Origin: Lichenicoccus sp964245755
GTDB lineage: Bacteria; Pseudomonadota; Alphaproteobacteria; Acetobacterales; Acetobacteraceae
DNA length: 12,826 bases
Direction of reading: 5' to 3'
NCBI GenBank assembly: GCA_964245755.1
Contig: CAXTNV010000104.1
Span: 1-12,826 of the forward strand
Shown here in pieces: positions 6,878 through 12,826 of the stretch. The stretch's first letter is position 1, and every line of letters begins with the position of its first letter. The translations under genes were made by a program, and so were the position numbers. The notes beneath the pieces are model-generated. The model saw only the letters and a program-made list of their open reading frames with translations, had not been told where the DNA came from and did not search any database.

Positions 6878-7213
6878 TTGTATATCGCCATGAACCGGTT
6901 CCGCGTGGCGCGCGGTTCCGAGACCGAGTTCGAGCAGGTCTGGCTGTCGCGCGACGTGCATCTTCGCACGGTGGCGGGCTTCGAGGTGTTCCACCTGCTG
7001 CGCGGCCCCGAGCATGAGGACTACGTGCTCTACGCGTCGCACACGATCTGGCGCTCGTACCAGGACTTCGAGGCCTGGACGCGTTCCGACGCCTTTCGCG
7101 AGTCGCACCGCGGCGCCGGTCAGCGCTCCGGGCCCTCGCTCTACCTGGGTCCGCCGCAGTTCGAGGGCTTCTCGGTGCTGCAGACGGTCGGCCCGGTTGA
7201 GGCCGTCGCGTGA
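6878..7213 (+). CDS. Antibiotic-biosynthesis-monooxygenase (ABM) superfamily protein
   Basis: This small 111-residue protein has the dimeric alpha/beta-barrel ABM fold shared by heme-degrading IsdG-like enzymes and small monooxygenases. Reading from TTG 6878 it begins YIAMNRFRV with the TTG read as Met. Then come GSETEFEQVWLSRDVHL, GFEVFHLLRGPEHEDYVLYAS, TIWRSYQDFEAWTRSDAFRE and the HRGAG segment. The TTG is preferred over ATG 6890 because the ribosome binding site fits it and because relatives as I recall them begin MxIAMNRF. Its stop overlaps the GTG of the adenosyltransferase gene by four bases (GTGA), implying coupled translation. Whether it degrades heme, is a quinol oxygenase or has no enzymatic role cannot be told. 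The upstream terminator separates it from the DUF4142 gene, and no clear promoter is visible between. Confidence 0.85.
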   Translation: MYIAMNRFRVARGSETEFEQVWLSRDVHLRTVAGFEVFHLLRGPEHEDYVLYASHTIWRSYQDFEAWTRSDAFRESHRGAGQRSGPSLYLGPPQFEGFSVLQTVGPVEAVA

Positions 7214-7779
7214 GCATACGCATCGACCGCGTGGTCACCCGCGGCGGCGATCTCGGGCTGACCAGCCTCGGCGACGGCACCCGGGTCAGCAAGGATGTGG
7301 CCCGCGTCGAGGCCTATGGCGCGGTGGACGAGGCCAACGCGTCGCTCGGCGTGCTGCGCGCGACGATGCAGGCGGGCAGCGTGTCGGAGAGCTTCGTGCG
7401 ACGGGTGCAGAGCATGCTGTTCGATGTCGGCGCCGACCTCTGCGTGCCCGGCAGCGCCGGCGCCACGCTGCGTCTCGGCGACGCGCCGGTCGAGGCGGTC
7501 GAGGCGGAGATCGCGCGGCTGCTGCAGCGCCAGGCGCCGCTCGACAGCTTCGTGCTGCCGGCGGGAAGCCACGCGGCGTCGCAGGCTCACGTCGCGCGCA
7601 CCATCGTGCGCCGCGCCGAGCGTCGAGTGGTCACGCTGGCCGGCGCCGAGCCGGTGACGCCGGCGGTGATCCAGCTGCTCAACCGCCTCTCAGACTACCT
7701 GTTCGTGCTCAGCCGCCACCTCAACGATGACGGGCGGGCGGACGTGCTGTGGGTGCGCGGCGGCGCCGCGGAGAGCTGA
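7210..7779 (+). CDS. ATP:cob(I)alamin (corrinoid) adenosyltransferase, PduO type
   Basis: This enzyme moves the adenosyl group of ATP to cob(I)alamin or cobinamide, making the coenzyme form of B12 in the cytosol. The 189-residue length and motifs fit the PduO family. The N-terminal ATP-binding loop is TRGGDLGLTSL (10-20), followed by RVEAYGAVDEANASLG (32-47). The active-site helix is RTIVRRAERR (130-139), and LLNRLSDYLFVLSRHLN (156-172) closes the trimer-interface bundle. The start is GTG 7210, overlapping the stop of the monooxygenase gene by four bases; no other in-frame start keeps the ATP loop better. It converges on cobA, another corrinoid-pathway gene, with only 34 bases between the stops. 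Confidence in the function is high; in vivo it may serve de novo synthesis or salvage. Confidence 0.95.
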   Translation: MSIRIDRVVTRGGDLGLTSLGDGTRVSKDVARVEAYGAVDEANASLGVLRATMQAGSVSESFVRRVQSMLFDVGADLCVPGSAGATLRLGDAPVEAVEAEIARLLQRQAPLDSFVLPAGSHAASQAHVARTIVRRAERRVVTLAGAEPVTPAVIQLLNRLSDYLFVLSRHLNDDGRADVLWVRGGAAES

Positions 7780-7813
7780 TCCGGGGGGCGCCGAGGCTCT
7801 GTCCGAACTCCGC

Positions 7814-8677
7814 TCAGCTTTCGCCCGGCGGTTCGGCGCCGACCAGGATGTCGCGCAGGGCGACGATCTCGCCGATCACGATGATCGCCGGCGTCGGCGG
7901 CGGGTCGCCGCGCAGCAGTGCCGCAAGCGTGCCCAGTGTCCCCGCGCGCACCTGCTGTGCATCGCTCGCCGCCTGCGAGATCGCCGCCGCCGGCGTCTCG
8001 GCCGGCATACCGCCCTCGATCAGCCGCCTGCTGATCTCGCCCAAGGTGCGCACCGCCATGTAGAGCACGATCGGCTGGCCGAGGCGGGCCAGCGCCTCCC
8101 AGTCGAGCGAGGCGATCGCGTCCGGCTCTCCCTCGGCGCTGTGGCCGGTGGCGAGCACGATCGCCTGGTTGATGCCTCGCACCGTCGCCGGGATGCCCGC
8201 CGCGGCCAGTCCGCTCAGGCCGGAGGTCAGGCCGGGGATCACCCGGAACGGGATGCCGGCCCGTATCAGCCCGAGCGCCTCCTCGGCGCCGCGGCCGAAC
8301 ACGTAGGGATCGCCCCCCTTCAGCCGCAGCACCCGCTTGTGCTGCCGTGCCAAGGCGACCAGCCGGGCGGTGATGTCGGCCTGGTGGATCGAGGGACGGC
8401 CGCCGCGCTTGCCGGCGAACTCGCGCACCGCGTCCGGCGGCGCCAGCTCTAGCACGCCGGGATCGACCAGCGCGTCGTAGACGATCACGTCGGCCTGGAT
8501 CAGGCCGCACAGCGCGTGCAGCGTCAGGTGTCCGCGATCGCCGGGCCCGGCACCGGCCAGCCAGACGTGACCCGGCCGCATGACCGGGCAGGTGCCACCG
8601 AGCAGCAGTCCGACCGCGGCGCCGTAGCGCGGGTCCGGCGCGGCCGACGCGGTGCGGACGTCATCCCGGGCGGTCAC
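7814..8677 (-). CDS. cobA: Uroporphyrinogen-III C-methyltransferase (SUMT)
   Basis: SUMT adds two methyl groups from SAM to uroporphyrinogen III at C-2 and C-7, giving precorrin-2, the branch point to cobalamin and siroheme. From GTG 8677 the protein has 287 residues. Motifs are the SAM-binding loop GAGPGD (42-47), YDALV (67-71), GKRGG (89-93), LRLKGGDPYVFGRG (117-130) and the PGLTSGLSGLAAAGIP stretch (148-163). The protein ends with GEIVALRD. It is the single-domain type without a siroheme-synthase (CysG-like) N-terminal half. The codons between GTG 8677 and ATG 8581 are very GC-rich at position three and encode a linker like those I recall in relatives, so the GTG is preferred. ATG 8581 would give a 255-residue protein that still has all motifs. 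No cobalamin riboswitch is seen upstream. Confidence 0.93.
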   Translation of the reverse strand: MTARDDVRTASAAPDPRYGAAVGLLLGGTCPVMRPGHVWLAGAGPGDRGHLTLHALCGLIQADVIVYDALVDPGVLELAPPDAVREFAGKRGGRPSIHQADITARLVALARQHKRVLRLKGGDPYVFGRGAEEALGLIRAGIPFRVIPGLTSGLSGLAAAGIPATVRGINQAIVLATGHSAEGEPDAIASLDWEALARLGQPIVLYMAVRTLGEISRRLIEGGMPAETPAAAISQAASDAQQVRAGTLGTLAALLRGDPPPTPAIIVIGEIVALRDILVGAEPPGES

Positions 8678-8761
8678 GTACGGTCTGCCCCGGCGGGGGC
8701 GGCAGGGGCGGCGCGGCCCCGGGCGAGGTGGTGGCGGATCTGCTGCATTGCGACTTATCTG

Positions 8762-8784
8762 GCGCTCCGGCGCGGCCGGAGCGC
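8762..8784. repeat. Perfect 9-bp inverted repeat in the cobA/fpr divergent intergenic region
   Basis: GCGCTCCGG (8762-8770) and CCGGAGCGC (8776-8784) are exact reverse complements around a 5-base CGCGG loop. The site lies in the 198-base spacer between the divergent cobA and ferredoxin reductase genes. It is followed by GGTTTG, not a T run, so it is not a standard terminator. It could be an operator, a 5' leader hairpin, or chance in GC-rich DNA. Confidence 0.6.
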
Positions 8785-8859
8785 GGTTTGCCCTGGAACG
8801 GGACGGGTGGCCGGCATAGATCACGCGTGCCGCAGCGCCGGAACCCGCTTGCGGCCGAT

Positions 8860-8867
8860 GGGAGAAG
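8860..8867 (+). promoter_or_regulatory. Ribosome binding site of the ferredoxin reductase gene
   Basis: GGGAGAAG ends 8 bases before ATG 8876. It fixes that start against the in-frame ATG at 8858, which overlaps the site. Confidence 0.8.
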
Positions 8868-8875
8868 TGCAGCCT

Positions 8876-9766
8876 ATGTCCGACCCGGTGACCAACCAAG
8901 CACGAAGCCTCCAGGCGCACGGCAACCGCGCGCCCGACGGCATGGGGCTCGGCCACGGGGAGAGCCGCCTGATCACGCCGCCGAGCAGGAGCTACCCGCA
9001 CCTCAGCCAGGAGCGCGTGCTGAGCGTGCATCACTGGACCGACCGGCTGTTCTCCTTCACCTGCACGCGCGACGTCAGCCTGCGGTTCGAGAACGGACAG
9101 TTCGCCATGATCGGGCTCGAGGTCGCGGGCAAGCCGCTGCTGCGCGCCTACAGCATGGCCAGCGCCAACTACGAGGATCAGCTCGAGTTCCTCAGCATCA
9201 AGGTCGCGGAGGGCCCGCTGACCTCGCTGCTGGCGCACCTGCAGGTCGGCGACAGCGTGCTGGTCGGGCGCAAGCCGACCGGGACGCTGCTGCTGGACAA
9301 CCTGCGCCCGGGCCGCAACCTCTACCTGCTGGCGACCGGAACCGGCCTCGCGCCGTTCATGAGCCTGATCAAGGATCCGGCGGTCTACGAGCGGTTCGAG
9401 CGCGTGATCCTGACCCATACCGTGCGCCTCTCGGCCGAGCTCGCCTACGTCAACCACATCCGGCACGAGCTGCCGAAGCACGAGTTCCTGGGCGAGGACA
9501 TCGCCGCCAAGCTGAGCTACTACCCGAGCGTGACCCGCGAGGCGTTCATGACCCGCGGCCGGATCACCGCCCTGATCGAGAGCGGCAGGATCTTCGCCGA
9601 CTTGTCGCTGCCGGTGCTGGATGCCGCCCTCGACCGGGTGATGATCTGCGGCAGCAACGAGATGCTCGCCGACACCGAGCGCCTGCTGCTCGCGCGCGGC
9701 TTCGACGAGGGCAACAATGCGAACCCGGGCAGCTACGTGGTGGAGAAGGCGTTCGTCGCGCGCTGA
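8876..9766 (+). CDS. fpr: Ferredoxin--NADP(+) reductase, bacterial FNR type
   Basis: This cytosolic FAD enzyme passes electrons between NADPH and ferredoxin or flavodoxin, feeding reductive reactions and oxidative-stress defence. The 296-residue protein has a FAD-binding barrel with the RAYSMAS flavin motif (90-96) and a nucleotide-binding domain with GTGLAPFMS (155-163) and MICGSNEM (256-263). The C-terminus GSYVVEKAFVAR is characteristic of the bacterial subclass, where an aromatic residue near the end stacks against the flavin. Relatives are about 257-275 residues. The extra length is an unconserved N-terminal extension of about 40 residues before SQERVLSVHHWTDRLFSF. ATG 8876 is supported by GGGAGAAG 8 bases upstream. 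Glutathione reductase begins 33 bases downstream on the same strand, so a two-gene NADPH-redox transcript is likely. Confidence 0.94.
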   Translation: MSDPVTNQARSLQAHGNRAPDGMGLGHGESRLITPPSRSYPHLSQERVLSVHHWTDRLFSFTCTRDVSLRFENGQFAMIGLEVAGKPLLRAYSMASANYEDQLEFLSIKVAEGPLTSLLAHLQVGDSVLVGRKPTGTLLLDNLRPGRNLYLLATGTGLAPFMSLIKDPAVYERFERVILTHTVRLSAELAYVNHIRHELPKHEFLGEDIAAKLSYYPSVTREAFMTRGRITALIESGRIFADLSLPVLDAALDRVMICGSNEMLADTERLLLARGFDEGNNANPGSYVVEKAFVAR

Positions 9767-9799
9767 GGCGCCGGCGGCGCAGCACCCGGCGATGCCGTG

Positions 9800-11196
9800 A
9801 TGCAATACGATTTCGACCTGCTGGTGATCGGGGGCGGCTCGGGCGGGGTGCGCTGCGCGCGCATCGCCGCCGGCCACGGCGCGAGGGTGGCGGTGGTGGA
9901 GGCGCGGCACTGGGGCGGCACCTGCGTCAACCTCGGCTGCGTGCCGAAGAAGATCATGGTGCAGGCAAGCGAGTACAACGACTACGCGGCGGACTCGCGC
10001 GGCTTTGGCTGGGACATCGAACCGGGGCGCCACGACTGGCAGCACATGATCGCGCACAAGGACCGCGAGATCGGCCGCCTGAACGCGATCTATGTCCGGC
10101 TGCTGGAGAATGCCGGCGTCACCCTGTTCGAGGGCCGTGCCCGCTTTGACGGGCCGCGCACGGTGGTCATCGAGCCCGGGCCGCTCGATCCGCACGCCGA
10201 GACGCGCCGCGTCAGCGCCGAGCGGGTGGTGATCGCGACCGGCGGGATGCCGGCGGTGCAGCCGAACATCGAGGGCCAGGAACTGGGCATCACCTCGGAC
10301 CAGGCGTTCCACCTGGAGCGGCGTCCGGAACGGCTGGTGATCGTGGGCTCGGGCTATATCGGGGTCGAGTTCTCCGGCATCTTCGCCGGCCTGGGTTCCG
10401 AGGTCAGCGTGCTGTTCCGCCAGCAGCTGCCGTTGCGCGGCTTCGACCAGGATCTGCGGGTGGCGCTGGACGACGCGATGGGGGAGCGCGGCATCACGCG
10501 CCATCGCAGCACCCTGCTGCACCGCATCGAGCGCGACCGCGGCGCGCTGCGGCTCACCCTGGTCGACGGCAGGGAGCTCGAGACCGACCTCGTGTTCTTC
10601 GCGGTCGGGCGCGTCCCGGACGTGGCCGGGCTCGGGCTCGAGACCACGCGGGTGCGCACCACCGATGCAGGACGGGTGATCGTCCGCGACGAGGTGCACC
10701 AGGGCGGCGAGACCGACGAGCCCGGCATCTACGCCATCGGCGACGTCACCAACCGGCTGAACCTGACCCCCGTCGCGATCGCCGAGGGCCACATGCTGGC
10801 CGACAGCCTGTTCTCCGGCACGACCCGCGAGTGGCGCTTCGACACCGTGCCGAAGGCGGTCTTCTTCACCCCACCGCTGGCCAGCGTGGGCATGAGCGAG
10901 GAGGAGGCGGCGGCACGCGGTCCAGCCGACATCTATTGCGGCCGCTACAAGTCGATGCGCCACACCATGAGCGGCCGCAGCCGAAGCAACACCATCAAGC
11001 TGGTGGTCGATCACGACAGCCAGGTGGTGCTGGGGGCGCACATGCTCGGCGAGGACGCGCCAGAGATCATGCAGGGGCTGGCGATCGCCGTCATCGCCGG
11101 ACTGAAGAAGAGCGACTTCGACCGCACCATCGGCATCCACCCGAGTTCAGCCGAGGAGTTCGTCACCCTGCGCACGCTGACCCGTGTCGCCGGCGT
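9800..11196 (+). CDS. gor: Glutathione-disulfide reductase (3' end lost in assembly gap)
   Basis: This homodimeric FAD enzyme reduces oxidised glutathione with NADPH in the cytosol. The 465 visible residues contain the FAD loop GGGSGG (11-16), the redox disulfide GGTCVNLGCVPKK (Cys42 and Cys47), ATGG before the second domain, and the NADPH-binding fold VGSGYIGVEFSG. FRQQLPLRGFD follows; its arginines are the type that select NADPH over NADH. The FAD motif GIYAIGDV and the C-terminal HPSSAEEF, with the active-site His-Glu pair, are also present. The absence of lipoyl-dehydrogenase or mercuric-reductase hallmarks supports gor. ATG 9800 is chosen; the GTG immediately before it is an alternative, and no clear ribosome binding site is visible. 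The stop codon is inside the 100-N gap, but the family normally ends shortly after this point, so little is missing. Confidence 0.95.
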
Positions 11197-11296
11197 NNNN
11201 NNNNNNNNNNNNNNNNNNNNNNNNNNNNNNNNNNNNNNNNNNNNNNNNNNNNNNNNNNNNNNNNNNNNNNNNNNNNNNNNNNNNNNNNNNNNNNNN
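11197..11296. other. Assembly gap of 100 Ns between gor and alkB
   Basis: Exactly 100 Ns, the conventional length for a gap of unknown size. It hides the end of gor, the start of alkB and whatever lies between them. Both flanking genes are on the plus strand and each lacks only a few residues, so the two contigs are plausibly adjacent, but the true distance is unknown. Confidence 0.97.
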
Positions 11297-11930
11297 CCGC
11301 CCGCCTTCGACGGCCCCGGAGGCGATCGCAGACGATGCCTGGCTGCTGCGCGGCCTGTGCGAACACGAGGCGCCGGCACTGCTCGAGGCGGTGCGGGAGG
11401 TCGAGCACCACGCGCCGTTCCGGCACATGCTCACCCGCCGCGGCGGCACCATGGCGGTGGCGATGACCAACTGCGGCGGCCTCGGATGGGTGTCGGACCG
11501 GAGCGGCTACCGCTACGAGGCGCTGGATCCGCTTACCGGCCGGCCCTGGCCGCCGCTGCCGGAGCGGTTCGCGGCGCTGGCGGCCCGCGCCAGCCTGGCC
11601 GCGGGTCTCGCGCCGGCCGCCGCCGACGTCTGCCTGATCAACCGCTACGCGCCCGGCGACCGGCTCTCGCTGCATCAGGATCGCGACGAGCCCGACCTTT
11701 CGGCGCCGATCGTCTCGGTCTCGCTCGGGCTGCCCGCGATCTTCCTGTTCGGAGCCGCGAGCCGCGGCGATCCGGTGCGGCGCTGCCGGCTCGATCATGG
11801 CGACGTCGTGGTGTGGGGCGGTGCGTCCCGCCTCGCCTTTCACGGGGTGGCGCCGGTGCCGGCGGGCGAGCATCCGGCGACCGGGCCGTGGCGGATCAAC
11901 CTGACCCTGCGCACCGCGGGCCGCGCCTAG
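11297..11930 (+). CDS. alkB: AlkB, 2-oxoglutarate/Fe(II)-dependent DNA repair dioxygenase (5' end lost in gap)
   Basis: AlkB directly reverses alkylation damage such as 1-methyladenine and 3-methylcytosine in DNA or RNA by oxidative demethylation. Counting from the first whole codon after the gap, 210 residues are visible. They track E. coli AlkB closely: GGTMAVAMTNCGGLGW (49-64), the substrate-binding region DPLTGRPWPPLP, CLINRYAPGDRLSLHQDRDE, IVSVSLGLPAIF and HGDVVVWGG. The iron ligands are His126 and Asp128 (HQD) and His182 (FHGV). The 2-oxoglutarate-binding arginines are Arg199 and Arg205 in RINLTLR, with the same six-residue spacing as in E. coli. E. coli AlkB has 216 residues, so only about 5-10 N-terminal residues and the start codon should be missing. 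No Ada-like site can be judged, because the upstream region is the gap. Confidence 0.95.
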
Positions 11931-11993
11931 CGCGCGAAGCTTTTCCCCCTGCGTCCTCTGCTGCTTTCTCTCGGGCCCGAATGGGTGGATAAA

Positions 11994-12021
11994 GGCGCCC
12001 CCGCGGCGAGGGCCGCGCGCC
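11994..12021 (+). repeat. Hairpin in the leader region of the class II DAHP synthase gene
   Basis: CGCGGC (12002-12007) pairs with GCCGCG (12012-12017) across a GAGG loop. Outside a CCCC bulge (11998-12001), GGCG (11994-11997) pairs with CGCC (12018-12021). It ends 23 bases before ATG 12045. It might terminate alkB, weakly since no T run follows, or structure the aroG-type leader, or be a GC-rich coincidence. Confidence 0.45.
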
Positions 12022-12044
12022 TTCAGGCAGTCCGGACCCCTTCG

Positions 12045-12826
12045 ATGAACGCGTCGCCCGCCCACAGGATCGTCCAGACCCAGAACCTGCCCGGCTGGAC
12101 CCCGTCCAGCTGGCGCGGCTGCCCGATCCAGCAGGCGCCGGCCTATCCGGATGCGGCGGCGGCGCAGGAAGTCGAGGCGCGCCTGCGCGGCTATCCGCCG
12201 CTGGTGTTCGCGGGCGAGGCGCGTCGCCTGAAGCAGCAGCTGGCGCTGGCCGGGGAGGGTCGGGCCTTCGTGCTGCAGGGCGGCGCCTGCGCCGAAAGCT
12301 TCGGCGAATTCACCGCCGACATCATACGCGACACCTTCCGCGTGCTGCTTCAGATGTCGGTGGTCCTGACCTTCGGCGCCAAGGTGCCGGTGGTGAAGCT
12401 GGGCCGCATGGCCGGCCAGTTCGCCAAGCCGCGCTCGTCGGACAGCGAGACCGTGAGCGGCCGCAGCCTGCCGGCGTATCGTGGCGACATCATCAACGGT
12501 GCTGCGTTCACCGCGGCCTCGCGCATCGCCGACCCGGTGCGCATGGAGACCGGCTACTTCCAGTCCGCCGGCACCTTGAACCTGCTGCGCGCCTTCGCCT
12601 CCGGCGGCTATGCCAACCTGCACCAGGTGCATCGCTGGAACCTGGGCTTCGTCGCGCGTTCGCCGCTGGCCGCCCGCTACCAGGATCTCGCGCAGCGCAT
12701 CGACGAGACGCTCGGCTTCATGGGCGCCTGCGGCCTCGGCTCGGCCCCGCAGATCAACGAGACCGAGTTCCACACCAGCCACGAGGCGCTGCTGCTGCCC
12801 TACGAGCAGGCGCTGACCCGCGTCGA
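12045..12826 (+). CDS. Class II 3-deoxy-7-phosphoheptulonate (DAHP) synthase, N-terminal part (runs off window)
   Basis: This enzyme condenses phosphoenolpyruvate with erythrose 4-phosphate, the first step of the shikimate pathway to aromatic amino acids. The open frame from ATG 12045 reaches the edge with about 260 codons; class II (plant/mycobacterial type) enzymes have roughly 450-460 residues, so over half is visible. Signatures are TPSSWRGCPIQQAPAYPD (19-36), LQGGACAESF (77-86, with Cys82 at the usual metal-ligand position), KLGRMAGQFAKPRS (118-131, PEP-contacting basic residues), YRGDIING (145-152) and HTSHEALLLPYE (243-254). A 114-base spacer with a hairpin separates it from alkB. Symbols such as aroG are used for class II members in some genera. 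Feedback regulation by aromatic amino acids is possible but cannot be read here. Confidence 0.95.
   Translation, partial: MNASPAHRIVQTQNLPGWTPSSWRGCPIQQAPAYPDAAAAQEVEARLRGYPPLVFAGEARRLKQQLALAGEGRAFVLQGGACAESFGEFTADIIRDTFRVLLQMSVVLTFGAKVPVVKLGRMAGQFAKPRSSDSETVSGRSLPAYRGDIINGAAFTAASRIADPVRMETGYFQSAGTLNLLRAFASGGYANLHQVHRWNLGFVARSPLAARYQDLAQRIDETLGFMGACGLGSAPQINETEFHTSHEALLLPYEQALTRV

Noticed and set aside
7814..11140. Continuous 1108-codon minus-strand open frame
   Set aside because: Only its last ~287 codons are cobA. The rest lies antisense to fpr and gor, has low-complexity Arg/Ala/His/Gln composition without motifs, and is an artefact of GC-rich third positions.
1..12826. Mobile elements, CRISPR arrays, tRNA/rRNA genes, defence or toxin-antitoxin modules
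   Set aside because: No transposase or integrase motif, direct-repeat array, tRNA-like fold or small paired toxin genes was seen on either strand, and composition looks uniform.

Overview
The window is GC-rich DNA that looks like an ordinary, gene-dense stretch of alphaproteobacterial chromosome, probably Rhodospirillales and perhaps Acetobacteraceae. The basis is the very high G/C at third codon positions, frequent GTG/TTG starts, short spacers, a class II DAHP synthase, a PduO-type corrinoid adenosyltransferase and a promoter-like sequence of the alphaproteobacterial EcfG type. The placement is inferred from gene style, not from a search. The sequence is a draft: there is a 10-N gap at 2329-2338 and a 100-N gap at 11197-11296, and three genes are affected.

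Layout. The left edge holds the DNA-binding end of an OmpR-type response regulator (+). It converges on a periplasmic DsbA/ScsC-type thiol oxidoreductase (-). Diverging from that are a gamma-glutamyltransferase-like lipoprotein, broken by the first gap, and a PLP aminotransferase (both +). Next is a minus-strand pair: a DUF423 membrane protein and, overlapping it by GTGA, an RlmM/FtsJ-type RNA 2'-O-methyltransferase. A proline iminopeptidase (+) starts inside the DUF423 start codon. Downstream are a DUF4142 lipoprotein with its own promoter-like site and a strong intrinsic terminator, a small ABM-type monooxygenase with a TTG start, and a corrinoid adenosyltransferase overlapping it by GTGA. 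That gene converges on cobA (SUMT, -). The right third (+) carries ferredoxin-NADP reductase, glutathione reductase (3' end in the second gap), alkB (5' end in the same gap) and the first ~260 codons of a class II DAHP synthase running off the edge.

How the genes relate. The window is a mosaic of housekeeping functions rather than one pathway. There are two small themes. One is corrinoid metabolism: SUMT and the adenosyltransferase lie tail to tail. The other is NADPH-linked redox and damage repair: ferredoxin reductase, glutathione reductase and AlkB lie in one direction. I found no mobile element, CRISPR array, RNA gene, toxin-antitoxin or defence module, and nothing that supports an undescribed multi-gene system. 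The points most worth checking are local: an EcfG-like promoter before the DUF4142 gene, the interlocked CATG start shared by two divergent genes with a possible leaderless promoter, the gap-damaged GGT with Ser at the nucleophile position, and several hairpins. No gene-free stretch exceeds 300 bases; the longest, 8678-8875, holds one inverted repeat and a ribosome binding site.
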